From Pseudoxanthomonas sp. 3HH-4 (GTDB lineage Bacteria > Pseudomonadota > Gammaproteobacteria > Xanthomonadales > Xanthomonadaceae): 64,000 bases of DNA. The notes below the pieces were generated by a model. That model was not told the origin of the DNA. It did not search any database and worked only from the letters and a program-made list of their open reading frames with translations. The stretch covers positions 124,001-188,000 of the forward strand of contig NZ_VFPB01000003.1 of assembly GCF_006716465.1 (NCBI RefSeq), in the 5' to 3' direction. Numbering within the stretch: position 1 is the first letter of the stretch; each line of letters starts with the position of its first letter. A program made the position numbers and the translations under genes. Below are positions 1 through 9,121 of this stretch, one piece after another.

Positions 1-1033
1 CGAAGGCGAACTCGCCGCCCTGCGCCATAAGCACCGCACGGTCGAGCGCTTCGGCATGCGAACTGCGGGTGACGCGCGCGACCATGTAGATGCAGGCGGC
101 CTTCACCACCATCATCGCAAGCACTGCGCTGACGATGAGCGGCCAGTTGGCCGCCACCACGCCCAGGTCCAGCGCCATGCCCACGCCCAGGAAGAACAGT
201 CCCAGCAGGATGCCGCGGAAGGGTTCGATGTCCGCCTCGATCTGGTGGCGGAACGTCGACTCGGAAAGCAGCACGCCCGCGAGGAACGCACCCATCGCCA
301 TCGACAGGCCGCCCAGTTGCATCAGCAGCGCCGCGCCCAGCACCACCAGCAGGGCCGCCGCCGTCATCACCTCCCGCGCCCTGGCCGCGGCGAGGATGCG
401 GAAGAACGGATTCAGCAGCCAGATGCCGGCGGCGATCAAGCCCGCCAGCGATGCCACGCCGATGCCGATCGCCATCCAGCGCGAGCCCTCCTCAGGCTGC
501 ACCACCTGGGGAGACATGAAGGCCACCAGCACCAGCAATGGCACGATCAGCAAATCCTCGAACAGCAGGATCGACACCACCTTCTGGCCATGCGGCAACG
601 CGACGTCGCCGCGCTCCGCCAGCAACTGCATGACCACCGCCGTCGAGGTCAGCACGAAGCCCATGCCACCGATGAACGAAACAGCCAACGGATAGCCAAA
701 GGCCAGTCCCACGCCGGTCAGCAACACCGTACACACCGCGATCTGCAGCGTTCCCAGGCCGAAGATCTGCTTGCGCAGGCTCCACAGGTGGCTGGGCCGC
801 ATTTCCAGGCCGATCACGAACAGGAACATCACCACGCCGAGCTCGGCAACGTGCAGGATGGACTGCGGATCGGAGAACCACTTCAGGCCGAAAGGGCCGA
901 TCGCCAGACCGGCGGCAAGATAGCCCAACACCGATCCCAGGCCCAGGCGCCGGAAGATCGGTACGGTGACGACGGCGGCACCCAGCAGGGCGACGACACT
1001 GACCAGTTGGCTGGCACCGGATTCTGCACTCAT
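1..1033 (-). CDS. Kef-type monovalent cation:proton antiporter (N-terminal part, cut by window edge)
   Basis: Reading down from ATG 1033-1031 the frame stays open to base 2, so the C-terminus lies outside the window. The visible 344 codons are almost entirely hydrophobic helices of the CPA2 (KefB/KefC, Na+/H+ exchanger) type, with typical stretches such as SVLGYLAAGLAIGP near residue 35, ELGVVMFLFVIGLEMRP near 65, and STAVVMQLLAERG followed by VVSILLFEDLLIVPLLVL around residue 145. In this family the membrane domain exchanges K+ or Na+ for H+; a C-terminal RCK/TrkA-N domain usually follows and cannot be checked here. Without that domain KefB/KefC and simpler CPA2 antiporters cannot be separated. 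Confidence 0.85.
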   Translation of the reverse strand, partial: MSAESGASQLVSVVALLGAAVVTVPIFRRLGLGSVLGYLAAGLAIGPFGLKWFSDPQSILHVAELGVVMFLFVIGLEMRPSHLWSLRKQIFGLGTLQIAVCTVLLTGVGLAFGYPLAVSFIGGMGFVLTSTAVVMQLLAERGDVALPHGQKVVSILLFEDLLIVPLLVLVAFMSPQVVQPEEGSRWMAIGIGVASLAGLIAAGIWLLNPFFRILAAARAREVMTAAALLVVLGAALLMQLGGLSMAMGAFLAGVLLSESTFRHQIEADIEPFRGILLGLFFLGVGMALDLGVVAANWPLIVSAVLAMMVVKAACIYMVARVTRSSHAEALDRAVLMAQGGEFAF

Positions 1034-1064
1034 GCGGGCAGTCTACCGGATGGACGCGCCTACC

Positions 1065-1316
1065 CTAACGACGCGGCGCCTTCATCGCCAGCCATGCACC
1101 TGCTCCCACAGGTATCGCGAAGATCAACAGCTGGATGGGCAACTCTTCTTGCAGCGAGTAACCGTGCGACATGCCCGTACGCAGGTTCCAGAGCACGGCG
1201 AGCAACCAGCCCAGGCTGAATAACACCGCCGCGGCACGACGTTTGGCCGGCCTGGCCAGCCACATGGCGAAGCCCGCGATCAGCAGGCCCACGACGATGA
1301 AGATCAAGGTCCGCAC
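1065..1316 (-). CDS. small membrane protein of unknown function
   Basis: An 83-residue protein starting at GTG 1316-1314. This start is preferred over upstream in-frame codons because a GGGAGGG ribosome-binding site lies just before it (minus strand, about 1322-1328) and the protein then begins directly with a hydrophobic helix (VRTLIFIVVGLLIAG). A second and third hydrophobic stretch follow (AAAVLFSLGWLLAVLW and LLIFAIPVGAGAWLA), separated by a charged loop. The gene lies 31 bases upstream of the Kef antiporter on the same strand and may be cotranscribed with it. No family is recognised; it could be a small inner-membrane accessory protein. Confidence 0.7.
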   Translation of the reverse strand: MRTLIFIVVGLLIAGFAMWLARPAKRRAAAVLFSLGWLLAVLWNLRTGMSHGYSLQEELPIQLLIFAIPVGAGAWLAMKAPRR

Positions 1317-1434
1317 GGTGTAACCCTCCCCGGCAGGTGATTCGCGCGGGCCAGCCCCGCGCGCCAACATTACCGCAATCCATTACCAGACTTTCGATCC
1401 GGGAACGGGCCGCACAGCCCGCTCCCGGCCGCCC

Positions 1435-2208
1435 TCACTTGGTGGTGTAACCACCGTTGACGAGGATGGTCTGCCCGGTGATCCACCAACCATCGCTGAC
1501 GAGGTGCCGGATGAAAGGCACCACGTCCTGGATGTCAGTCAATCCAGTCTTGCTGAAAGGCGACAGCGCTGCAGCAGTCTTGTGATACGCCACTGCATCC
1601 TCGCCCTCGGCCGGATAGAAGAACGGCGTATCCATTGGACCGGGGCCTACCGCGGTCACAGAAATGCCGCGTGCACCGAACTCCTTGGCCGCGGCACGGG
1701 TGAAGTGTTCCACCGGCGCCTTGGTGCCTGCGTACGATGCATAGAACGGCGTGAAAGCGCCGAGCAGCGAGGTCACCAGCGTGACCACCTTGCCGTTGTC
1801 GTTGACGTGCTTGCCGGCCTCCTTCAGGAAGAAAAACGCCGCCTTCGAGTTGACCGCCGCCATCTCGTCGTACTCGGCTTCCGAGATGTCGGTGATCGGC
1901 TTCTTCAGCACTTTGCCCACCGTGTTGATCGCGATGTCCGGCCGACCCACCATCGCGACCGTATCGGCGAAGAGCCGCTCGACGCCACCCGCGGTAGTCA
2001 GGTCGCCCTGCAACGCGACGGCGCGGGCACCGGCATCGCGGATCGCGGAAAGGGTCTTTTCGGCGTCGGCATGGCTCGCATCGCTGTTGTAGTGGATGGC
2101 GATGGCGACAGCACCTTGCGCAGCAAGGTCGCGGGCGATCAGGCCGCCGAGGTTCTTGGCGCCGCCGGCGATCAGGGCGACTTTGCCCCGGATGGAATGA
2201 TCAGTCAT
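1435..2208 (-). CDS. short-chain dehydrogenase/reductase (SDR family)
   Basis: A 257-residue classical SDR. The nucleotide-binding glycine motif is atypical, reading AGGAKNLGG (about residues 14-22) in place of TGxxxGIG. The NAG-type motif reads NTVG (95-98). The catalytic set is S147, Y159 and K163 (YAGTK), and the PG motif reads VGPGPMDTPF near 187. Such enzymes reduce carbonyls or oxidise alcohols with NAD(P)H; the substrate cannot be read from sequence. It is transcribed divergently from an AraC-family regulator that starts 85 bases away, so that regulator is the natural candidate to control it. The intergenic region contains a long nested inverted repeat (2235-2278). Confidence 0.9.
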   Translation of the reverse strand: MTDHSIRGKVALIAGGAKNLGGLIARDLAAQGAVAIAIHYNSDASHADAEKTLSAIRDAGARAVALQGDLTTAGGVERLFADTVAMVGRPDIAINTVGKVLKKPITDISEAEYDEMAAVNSKAAFFFLKEAGKHVNDNGKVVTLVTSLLGAFTPFYASYAGTKAPVEHFTRAAAKEFGARGISVTAVGPGPMDTPFFYPAEGEDAVAYHKTAAALSPFSKTGLTDIQDVVPFIRHLVSDGWWITGQTILVNGGYTTK

Positions 2209-2234
2209 GGGAATGCTCCTGGCTTGGGACGGAA

Positions 2235-2278
2235 CCTCGCGGCGATGCCCAACAACAGGATGGGCAAGCGCCGCGAGG
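2235..2278. repeat. nested inverted repeat in the SDR/AraC divergent promoter region
   Basis: The outer arms CCTCGCGGCG (2235-2244) and CGCCGCGAGG (2269-2278) are perfect 10-base inverted repeats. Inside them GCCCA (2247-2251) pairs with TGGGC (2261-2265). The structure fills about half of the 85-base gap between the divergent SDR and AraC genes. It could be an operator or a hairpin in the leader of the SDR mRNA. There is no T-run, so it is not a simple terminator. Confidence 0.6.
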
Positions 2279-2293
2279 CGCGTCTAAGATGAG

Positions 2294-3271
2294 GTGAACG
2301 CACCCCGGCGGGCTTTCACGATGTCCCATCCGCTGTCAAATTCTCCGGCTTCAACTCACATTACTGAGCCGCACGCTGCCCTAGCGACCACTGCCGATCC
2401 GGAACCCGGCCAGACGCCGCAGTACCGCGTGCTGGCGCAGGCGCACTGGCCAGGCGTTGAGGTGCTGCTCTGCAAGGAAGACATCCGGCAACGCACGCTC
2501 TGGGCCATCGACGAGCCGCGCCATACCGTCATCGTCCATCTCGGCGGCACCATGCGCGAACTGGATACCGAGATCGATGGGGTCGGCGCCACCCACACGC
2601 CCCCCTCCCCGGGCGACATCTGGCTGGTCCCCGCCGGGAAACGCTATGCCAGCCAAGCGTCCGGCCAGATCATCACCTACGCAGAACTGCGCGTGTCTCC
2701 CGCCGCGGAGGTGGACGTGGGCACCGACCGGCGCGCCGCGATCGATGGCCTGATGCCGAGGCTCGGCCATCGCGACGAATTCCTGCATTACAGCGTTGCC
2801 CGCTTGGGGCGACTCAGCCAGCAGGACGACGACCTGTCGGCGATGATGGCCGAGCGCCTGCAGTTGCTGCTGCGCCAGCACCTGTATGACGTCTATCGGC
2901 TGCCCGCCACGCCAGCCACCGCGTCGATGGTGTTGTCGCCCCATATCGCACGACAGCTCAGCGACCACATCGAAAGCGCCCTGGGCGAACGCATCGCACT
3001 GTCCACGCTCGCGGCGCTCGCCGGCATGAGCGTGCACCAGTTGCTGATCGCATTCCGCCGCACCTTCGGGACCACGCCTGCGCAATACATCCTCGCGCAG
3101 CGGCTGCGCCGTGCGCGCTGGTACCTGCTCAACCGCAACGACGACATCACGGACATCGCCCTCGCCTGCGGCTTCGCCAGCCACAGCCATCTGAGTGCTG
3201 CCTTCAAGCGCGATGCCGGCATCACGCCCCGCCAGTTCCGCGACGGCCTGCGGATGCGTCCGCTGGATTGA
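2294..3271 (+). CDS. AraC/XylS-family transcriptional regulator
   Basis: Up to 325 residues if GTG 2294 is used; ATG 2321 (beginning MSHPLSN) is an equally plausible start, and neither has a strong ribosome-binding site at normal spacing. The N-terminal half resembles a cupin-like sensor domain. The C-terminal 100 residues carry the double helix-turn-helix of AraC: STLAALAGMSVHQLLIAFRR for the first helix pair and DITDIALACGFASHSHLSAAFKR for the second, then GITPRQFR. The protein probably activates the divergent SDR gene and itself. It ends immediately before the stop codon of the convergent moeB gene (TGA 3269-3271 against TAG complement 3272-3274), leaving no room for a terminator. Confidence 0.9.
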   Translation: MNAPRRAFTMSHPLSNSPASTHITEPHAALATTADPEPGQTPQYRVLAQAHWPGVEVLLCKEDIRQRTLWAIDEPRHTVIVHLGGTMRELDTEIDGVGATHTPPSPGDIWLVPAGKRYASQASGQIITYAELRVSPAAEVDVGTDRRAAIDGLMPRLGHRDEFLHYSVARLGRLSQQDDDLSAMMAERLQLLLRQHLYDVYRLPATPATASMVLSPHIARQLSDHIESALGERIALSTLAALAGMSVHQLLIAFRRTFGTTPAQYILAQRLRRARWYLLNRNDDITDIALACGFASHSHLSAAFKRDAGITPRQFRDGLRMRPLD

Positions 3272-4408
3272 CTATCCGCTGCGGCAGAACGCCGCGTAAT
3301 CGATGTAACCGGGGAACGGCCGGCCAGCGGCGCAGACCGGGCAGTCCGGATCGTGGCGCAGGCGGGTTTCGCGGAAGCGCATGGCGAGCGCATCGAAGTG
3401 CAGCAACCGGCCCGCCAGTGTTTCACCCGCACCCAGCAGCAGCTTGATCACTTCGGTGGCCTGCAACAGGCCGATCACGCCGGGCAGCACGCCCAGCACG
3501 CCGGCCTCGGCGCAGTTGGGTGCGAACTCCGGTGGAGGCGGTTCCGGGAACAGGCAGCGATAACACGGCTGCTTGCCACGATGGCGACCGGCGTCGAACA
3601 CGCTCACCTGCCCTTCGAACCGCTGCACGGCGCCGTACACCAGTGGCTTGCGCAGCTTCACGCAGGCGTCGTTGAGCAGGTAGCGGGCCGGGAAGTTGTC
3701 GGCGCCATCCAGCACCACGTCCACGCCGTCGAGCAGCCGCTCGACGTTCTCTGCCGTGACGCGCTCCTCTACCGCTTCCACCTTCGTGAGCGGATTGAGT
3801 GCCGCCAGCGTCGCCTGTGCGGACGCGACCTTCGGCTCGCCGATACGGGCCTCGGTGTGCAGGATCTGGCGCTGCAGGTTGCTGCGGTCGACCACGTCAT
3901 CGTCCGCGATGCGCAGGTGCCCGACACCGGCGGCGGCAAGGTAGAACGCCGCCGGCGATCCCAGTCCGCCCGCGCCGATCATCAGCACGCGTGCCTGCTG
4001 CAGGCGCTGCTGCCCTGCGACGCCGACTTCGGGCAGCAGCAGGTGGCGCGAATAACGTTCGTTGAAGTCGCGCGCTTCCTGGGACAGTGCCGGCACCACG
4101 ATCACGCGACGCTCTTCGATCCAGCGCGAGGTTCCCCCGGCGACGGAAGCCAGGCGGGTATAGCCCGCCGCCGCCAGCACGCGCGCGGCTTCCAGCGATC
4201 GCCCGCCCTTCTGGCAGATCAGGATTATGTTGGCATCGCGGTCCGGCAGGTGTTCGGTGGGATCGCGCTCGAGCACACCCTTGGCGATGCCGCGTGCGCC
4301 TTCCGCCTGACCGGTGGCGCGCTCGTGGTCCTCACGGACGTCGATGAACACGCTGCCCTGCGCCAGCAGTGCGGCAACGTCCCGGGGTTCGATTTCACGG
4401 ATGGCCAT
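3272..4408 (-). CDS. moeB: rhodanese-MoeB fusion: molybdopterin-synthase adenylyltransferase
   Basis: 378 residues from ATG 4408-4406; the in-frame TTG six codons upstream has no ribosome-binding site. The N-terminal 100 residues are a rhodanese domain with active-site loop CQKGGRS (C65). A ThiF/MoeB/E1 adenylating domain follows, with the ATP-binding GAGGLGS near 146, the DxxNLQRQ motif near 178, and two zinc-binding CxxC pairs (CYRC 282-285, CPVC 356-359). The family adenylates the C-terminal Gly-Gly of MoaD, or of ThiS or similar carriers, so that sulfur can be loaded; the rhodanese can supply the persulfide. The gene lies 36 bases downstream of moeA on the same strand, which supports a role in molybdenum cofactor synthesis. 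Confidence 0.88.
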   Translation of the reverse strand: MAIREIEPRDVAALLAQGSVFIDVREDHERATGQAEGARGIAKGVLERDPTEHLPDRDANIILICQKGGRSLEAARVLAAAGYTRLASVAGGTSRWIEERRVIVVPALSQEARDFNERYSRHLLLPEVGVAGQQRLQQARVLMIGAGGLGSPAAFYLAAAGVGHLRIADDDVVDRSNLQRQILHTEARIGEPKVASAQATLAALNPLTKVEAVEERVTAENVERLLDGVDVVLDGADNFPARYLLNDACVKLRKPLVYGAVQRFEGQVSVFDAGRHRGKQPCYRCLFPEPPPPEFAPNCAEAGVLGVLPGVIGLLQATEVIKLLLGAGETLAGRLLHFDALAMRFRETRLRHDPDCPVCAAGRPFPGYIDYAAFCRSG

Positions 4409-4444
4409 GCGGCGATTATCGCGCAAGTCGCCGTGCGGCCCGCC

Positions 4445-5662
4445 TCAGCAGCCGATCACGTCGACCACGTCGCCCGCGCGATACTCGCGTGCGCCCTCGG
4501 GAAGCACGATCAGCGCATTGCTGTCGGCCACCGCGCGCAGCTGGTGCGAGGCATCGGCGGCATTCGGCACCACCTGCAGCCGTCCGTCCGGCGTGCTGTC
4601 CAGCCAGCCGCGCAGGAATTCAAGGCGTTCGTGCGTCTTCCGCCAAGGGGTGGCAAGGACCGCCGTCCATGACGGGCGCGGCTCGCGTCGGCGCTGCAGC
4701 CCATCCAGCAGGTCCCGACCCAGCGCCAGGAACGTCGCCAGTACCGAGACCGGGTTGCCGGGAAGGCCGAGGAACAGCGCACGGTCCATCTCGCCGAACA
4801 GCACCGGCATGCCGGGCTTCATGCGCACTTTCCAGAAATGGATGCTGCCATGGATCGCGAGCAGGCCGGGAACGTGGTCCTTCTCGCCGGCCGACACGCC
4901 ACCGCAGGTGATGACTACGTCGAACGCCGCCGCGGCATCGGTCAGCACGGACTTCATGCGCTCAGGATCGTCTGGCAGGGTCGGCCATGCCGTCGGTTCG
5001 AGGCCCTCCGCTCGCAGCAGGCCCATGAGCAGGTCGCGGTTGCTGTTGTAGATCTGGCCCGGCGCCAGCGGCAATCCGGGCTCCACCAGTTCGTCACCGG
5101 TGGTGAACACGGCCACGGTCGGGCGCTGCGTGACGGCCAGCGATGCGATACCCAGCGCCGCAGCCAGCGAAACGCGGGCCGGCGTCAGCCACTGTCCTTC
5201 CTCAAGGACACGGACGCCCGCCTGCACGTCCTCGCCGACACGGCGGACATCCGCACCCGGCGCGATGCCGGCAGGCACGCGGACCGCATCCGCCTCCTCG
5301 GCGCAATCTTCCTTGATGGCGATCGTATCGGTGCCGCGCGGCAACGGTGCACCGGTCGTGATGCGGACGCACTCACCGGCACCGACCTCCAGGTCCTGCA
5401 GTCGCCCCGCGAACTGCTGGCCTATCAGGCGCAGCGTGGTCGGACCCTCCTTCGACAAGCTGGCATGCGCAAACGCAAAGCCGTCCATGCGGCTGTTGTC
5501 GAACAGCGGGAGCGCGATGGGCGACATGATGTCCTCGGCCAGTACGCGACCGCTGGCACGCGTCACCGGAACCCGCTCCGCCTTCAGCATCCGGTTGCCG
5601 GCGACCCCGCGGACGATGTCGCGAGCGGAAGCGAAATCGATGCGGGTCGGGTAAGCCGTCAC
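4445..5662 (-). CDS. moeA: molybdopterin molybdenumtransferase MoeA
   Basis: 405 residues from GTG 5662-5660. This start overlaps the der stop codon by four bases (GTGA), a standard translational-coupling arrangement, and gives the usual MoeA length. Diagnostic segments are [14 protein letters not shown] (around residue 50), the [12 protein letters not shown] loop (about 103), [11 protein letters not shown] (about 180), [12 protein letters not shown] (about 245) and [16 protein letters not shown] (about 295). MoeA inserts molybdate into adenylylated molybdopterin to complete the molybdenum cofactor. It sits between der and moeB in one minus-strand run. Confidence 0.95.
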   Translation of the reverse strand: MTAYPTRIDFASARDIVRGVAGNRMLKAERVPVTRASGRVLAEDIMSPIALPLFDNSRMDGFAFAHASLSKEGPTTLRLIGQQFAGRLQDLEVGAGECVRITTGAPLPRGTDTIAIKEDCAEEADAVRVPAGIAPGADVRRVGEDVQAGVRVLEEGQWLTPARVSLAAALGIASLAVTQRPTVAVFTTGDELVEPGLPLAPGQIYNSNRDLLMGLLRAEGLEPTAWPTLPDDPERMKSVLTDAAAAFDVVITCGGVSAGEKDHVPGLLAIHGSIHFWKVRMKPGMPVLFGEMDRALFLGLPGNPVSVLATFLALGRDLLDGLQRRREPRPSWTAVLATPWRKTHERLEFLRGWLDSTPDGRLQVVPNAADASHQLRAVADSNALIVLPEGAREYRAGDVVDVIGC

Positions 5663-7059
5663 TTGCCGCGCTTGACGTGACGGATCAGGCGGCGCTTCTT
5701 GGCGATCTGCTTCTCGGTCAGCACGTTCTTCTTGCCTTCGTACGGGTTGCTGCCTTCGCGGAAGATGAAGCGTACCGGCGTGCCGACCAGCTTGAAGCGC
5801 TTGCGGAAGAAGTTCTCCAGGTACCGCTTGTACGATTCCGGCAGCACCTTCAAGCGCGTGCCATGGACGATGAAGGTCGGCGGATTGGCGCCGCCCGGGT
5901 GCACATAGCGCAGCTTGGAGACATGGCCGCGGATGCTCGGCGGCGGGTTGGTTTCGTACGCGACTTCCAGCGCCTTGTTGACCTCGCTGGTGCCGAACTC
6001 TTTCGTCGCCGACGCATGCGCGCGATGGATAGCCTTGAACAGTTCGCGCAGGCCGGAACCATGCAGCGCGGAAATGCGCACCACCTCGGCCCACTCGACG
6101 AATCCCAGCTTGCGGGCGAGCAAGGCTTCGGCCTGTTCGCGCTGGTAAGTGGTCAGTCCATCCCACTTGTTGATGCCCACCACGAGCGCACGGCCGGCGT
6201 CGAGCACGGCGCCCAGCACGCTGGCGTCCTGGTCGGTGACGCCTTCGGTCGCATCCAGCAGCAGCACGGCCACCTGGCATTGTTCGATGGCCTGCAGCGT
6301 CTTGACCACGCTGAACTTCTCGACGGCCTCCTCCACCTTACCCTTGCGTCGCAGGCCGGCGGTGTCGATCAGGCGGTACTGGCGACCGTCGCGCTCCATG
6401 TCCACGGCAATCGAGTCGCGCGTGGTGCCCGGCACTTCGGACGCGATCATGCGTTCTTCGCCCAGCAGGCGGTTGACCAGCGTGGACTTGCCCACGTTGG
6501 GACGGCCTACGAAGGCCACCCGCATGCGGTTCGGATCGTTGTCCAGACCGGCTGTCGCGCCTTCTTCGGGAAGCCGCTGGTGGACTTCCTCCAGCAGGTC
6601 GTCGATGCCCTGTCGGTGCGAAGCCGAGATCGTGATGACGTCGGAGAAGCCGTAGCGGGCGAAATCCGCGAGCGCGGTGGTCTCGTTGATGCCATCGATC
6701 TTGTTGATGACCAGCAGCGTCGGGCGCGCGGCCTTGCGCAGCCAGGCCAGGATCTCGTCGTCGAGCGCGGAAGCGCCCTCACGGCCATCGACGATGAACA
6801 ACACCAGGTCGGCCTCTTCGGCCGCCGCACGCGCCTGGCGTGCCGTGGCTCCCGCCAGGCCCTCTTCCTCACCGGCGATGCCGCCGGTATCGACGACCAG
6901 GAAAGGGGCGTCCTCATCGAGGCGGCAGACGCCGTAGTTGCGATCACGCGTCACGCCGGGCTGGTCATGCACCAGAGCGTCACGACTGCGGGTCAGCGCA
7001 TTGAACAGGGTGGATTTGCCGACGTTGGGACGACCCACCAGGGCGACGAGGGGCAACAT
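5659..7059 (-). CDS. der: ribosome biogenesis GTPase Der (EngA)
   Basis: 466 residues from ATG 7059-7057, where the protein begins directly with the first G domain ([14 protein letters not shown]). A second P-loop ([17 protein letters not shown]) lies near residue 180, with the G2 to G4 elements [16 protein letters not shown] and NKWDGL after it. The C-terminal KH-like domain ends in the lysine/arginine-rich tail [15 protein letters not shown]. Der uses its tandem GTPase domains in 50S subunit maturation. It follows bamB on the same strand, as in E. coli, but a terminator lies between them, so it probably has its own promoter. The moeA start overlaps its stop. Confidence 0.97.
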   Translation of the reverse strand: MLPLVALVGRPNVGKSTLFNALTRSRDALVHDQPGVTRDRNYGVCRLDEDAPFLVVDTGGIAGEEEGLAGATARQARAAAEEADLVLFIVDGREGASALDDEILAWLRKAARPTLLVINKIDGINETTALADFARYGFSDVITISASHRQGIDDLLEEVHQRLPEEGATAGLDNDPNRMRVAFVGRPNVGKSTLVNRLLGEERMIASEVPGTTRDSIAVDMERDGRQYRLIDTAGLRRKGKVEEAVEKFSVVKTLQAIEQCQVAVLLLDATEGVTDQDASVLGAVLDAGRALVVGINKWDGLTTYQREQAEALLARKLGFVEWAEVVRISALHGSGLRELFKAIHRAHASATKEFGTSEVNKALEVAYETNPPPSIRGHVSKLRYVHPGGANPPTFIVHGTRLKVLPESYKRYLENFFRKRFKLVGTPVRFIFREGSNPYEGKKNVLTEKQIAKKRRLIRHVKRGK

Positions 7060-7171
7060 GCAGAGGCAACCGGAAAGGAAAATGTTGCCGGAGGCGTGTC
7101 GCCGCGCGCGGGGCACGGCCGCTCCGGTCTGGCAACGGGCCGCCATGGTATCGGAATACGTCCCCTTCCGC

Positions 7172-7199
7172 GAAAAAGGGCCGCAATGCGGCCCTTTCC
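7172..7199 (-). terminator. Rho-independent terminator downstream of bamB
   Basis: On the minus strand a hairpin AAAGGGCCGC-ATT-GCGGCCCTTT runs into a T-tract (complement of AAAAA at 7173-7177). It lies between the bamB stop and the der start, and would end the yfgM-bamB transcript. Confidence 0.85.
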
Positions 7200-7240
7200 A
7201 GCAAGACCAGGAGTGGGCCGACCCACTCCTCCGGCTGGGG

Positions 7241-8428
7241 TTACTTGAACCCGAAGGCGGTCAGGCCGCCCTCCACATCCTGTACCAGCAGGATGCCGTC
7301 GGCGACGACAGGCTTGCCACGCAGGGCTTTGCCCCCCACGCGGGCGCGCGCCGCGACCTCGCCATTGTCTGTCTTCAGCCAATGCAGGTAGCCGTCGTAG
7401 TCACCGACCACGGCGTAATCGCCATGGATGGTAGGTGCGGTCAGCGAGCGTCGCGCCAGCGTGGTGTTGGACCACAAGGCGCTGCCGCTGTACTTGTCCA
7501 GCGCCCAAACGGTACCCGCCGGATCGGCCACCATGACCGCGCTGCTGGTGACCGCCAGGCCACCCGCGCCACCGTTGTCCCGCGTCCACAAAGGACGGCC
7601 CGAAGGGCCTTCCAACGCAACGGTCTCCATCTTGTAGCTGGTGGCATACAGGGTGGTGCCTTCCAGCACCGGAGCGCCATCCACATCGGCCATGCGCTCG
7701 AGTTCGCTGCGACCTTCCGGCGTACCTACCGCCTGCGTCCACATGGGACGACCATCGCCCGCCGACAGTGCGGTGACCGTGCCGTCATCGCTGCCTGCGA
7801 ACACGACGCCCGGACCGACCACGACCGGCGCGTTGCCGCGAACGGTCAGGCTGGGAAGCTCGTTGGTCCAGAACCAGCGGCGCTCGCCGTTTGCGGCGCT
7901 CAATGCGGTGACGCGGCCGTCATTGCTGCGCACGAAAACCAGATCCGTTCCAATCGACGGCGCCGCGATGACTTCGTTCGGCACCTTCACCTGCCATTTC
8001 TCGGCACCAGTGGCGGCATCAAGGGCGATGACTTGACCGTCCAGCGTGCCCACCACCACGAGCCCCTGGCCCGCGCCCGGCCCACCCGACAGTCGCAAAT
8101 CGGACTTGTACTGCCACACCTGCTTGCCCGTCTGGAGATCGAAGGCACGCACGCCGCCTTCGACTGCAGCGGCATACACGCGGCCCCCTTCCACCACAGG
8201 CGCTTGCTGGATGCCCAGTCGATCCTCGCCTTTGCCGGCGTTCGCGCTCCAGAGCTTGGACACAGACACAGACTGCGTGATGTCGACCAGTTCCGCTGGA
8301 TCGGTGGGCTTCTCGTCCGGCTTGTCGTCGCCGTCGAACCAGCCCTTTACCGTACTGCAGCCCCCCAGGGCGGCGATCAGGAGTGCTGCCGTCAGGAGAC
8401 GGACGGGAAAACCATGGGTAAGCTTCAT
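7241..8428 (-). CDS. bamB: outer membrane protein assembly factor BamB (lipoprotein)
   Basis: 395 residues with a lipoprotein signal peptide ending in the lipobox LGGC (C24). The rest is a repeated beta-propeller with PQQ-like blades, seen as recurrent motifs such as [40 protein letters not shown] and [19 protein letters not shown]. BamB is the periplasm-facing scaffold lipoprotein of the BAM complex that inserts beta-barrel proteins into the outer membrane. Its ATG overlaps the yfgM stop by four bases, so the two are translationally coupled. A terminator follows at 7172-7199. Confidence 0.95.
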   Translation of the reverse strand: MKLTHGFPVRLLTAALLIAALGGCSTVKGWFDGDDKPDEKPTDPAELVDITQSVSVSKLWSANAGKGEDRLGIQQAPVVEGGRVYAAAVEGGVRAFDLQTGKQVWQYKSDLRLSGGPGAGQGLVVVGTLDGQVIALDAATGAEKWQVKVPNEVIAAPSIGTDLVFVRSNDGRVTALSAANGERRWFWTNELPSLTVRGNAPVVVGPGVVFAGSDDGTVTALSAGDGRPMWTQAVGTPEGRSELERMADVDGAPVLEGTTLYATSYKMETVALEGPSGRPLWTRDNGGAGGLAVTSSAVMVADPAGTVWALDKYSGSALWSNTTLARRSLTAPTIHGDYAVVGDYDGYLHWLKTDNGEVAARARVGGKALRGKPVVADGILLVQDVEGGLTAFGFK

Positions 8429-9060
8429 GCGGCGTCTCCGCTCTTGGGCGGCGTGCCGCCGGCGTGGATGAGTTTCAGCTCCACGAGCCGACGCTGGGGG
8501 GATACCACATCGAGCGTCGTCAACGCGCGCGTATAGGCATCCTGTGCTTCCTTCAACTTGCCGGCAGCCAGCAGCGCGTCGCCACGGACTTCCAGGCTGG
8601 ATGCATCATCGGCCTTGTCCAGCAACTTCAACGCTTCATCGTGCTTGCCGGTATCGATCAGCAGGCGCGCCAGGCGCAGGTTCACAAGCGGCCGCAGCGA
8701 ATCGACAGGCGTCAGGCCGCGCAATGTGGCGATGGCGGCATCACGCTCACCCGCCTGGATCTGCGCCTTGGCCAGTTGGAGACCGGCCACATCGGCGTAC
8801 AGCTCGTCTTCCTTCATGAGCGAATCCACGGCGCCCTTGGCCTGCTTCAGGTCGCCCTTCGACAGATCCTCGACAGCCGCTTGGTACGCCTGGTACGCCT
8901 GTTCCTTCTTGCCCGCTTGGCTCTTCTGCCACCACTGCCAGCCGAAGATGACACCCAGCCCCAGGATCACGCCCCCCAGAAGACCGGCACCATTGTTACG
9001 GAGCCAGCTACGGACGCGTTCGCTTTGTTCGTGCTCGTCGAGCAGATCATCAATCGCCAT
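8425..9060 (-). CDS. yfgM: YfgM-type tetratricopeptide ancillary translocon protein
   Basis: 211 residues: a short cytoplasmic N-terminus (MAIDDLLDEHEQ), one membrane helix (about 25-42, GAGLLGGVILGLGVIFGW) and a periplasmic TPR region with alanine-rich helical repeats (for example LQLAKAQIQAGERDAAIATL). In E. coli YfgM associates with PpiD and SecYEG and assists periplasmic folding of exported proteins. It overlaps bamB by four bases, and this pairing is conserved across gammaproteobacteria. hisS and ispG, which often lie next to it, are absent here. Confidence 0.9.
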   Translation of the reverse strand: MAIDDLLDEHEQSERVRSWLRNNGAGLLGGVILGLGVIFGWQWWQKSQAGKKEQAYQAYQAAVEDLSKGDLKQAKGAVDSLMKEDELYADVAGLQLAKAQIQAGERDAAIATLRGLTPVDSLRPLVNLRLARLLIDTGKHDEALKLLDKADDASSLEVRGDALLAAGKLKEAQDAYTRALTTLDVVSPQRRLVELKLIHAGGTPPKSGDAA

Positions 9061-9121
9061 GCGCTCTCTTGCCCCGTCGAGGCGGGGTCTTGGTCTTTGT
9101 TGGACAAACCCGTCGCGCGGG

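Noticed and set aside
4445-6280. MoeA as a 611-residue fusion with an N-terminal extension
   Set aside because: The first 206 codons are the wrong frame of der (Arg/Gly-rich); the GTG at 5662 gives a normal MoeA that overlaps the der stop.
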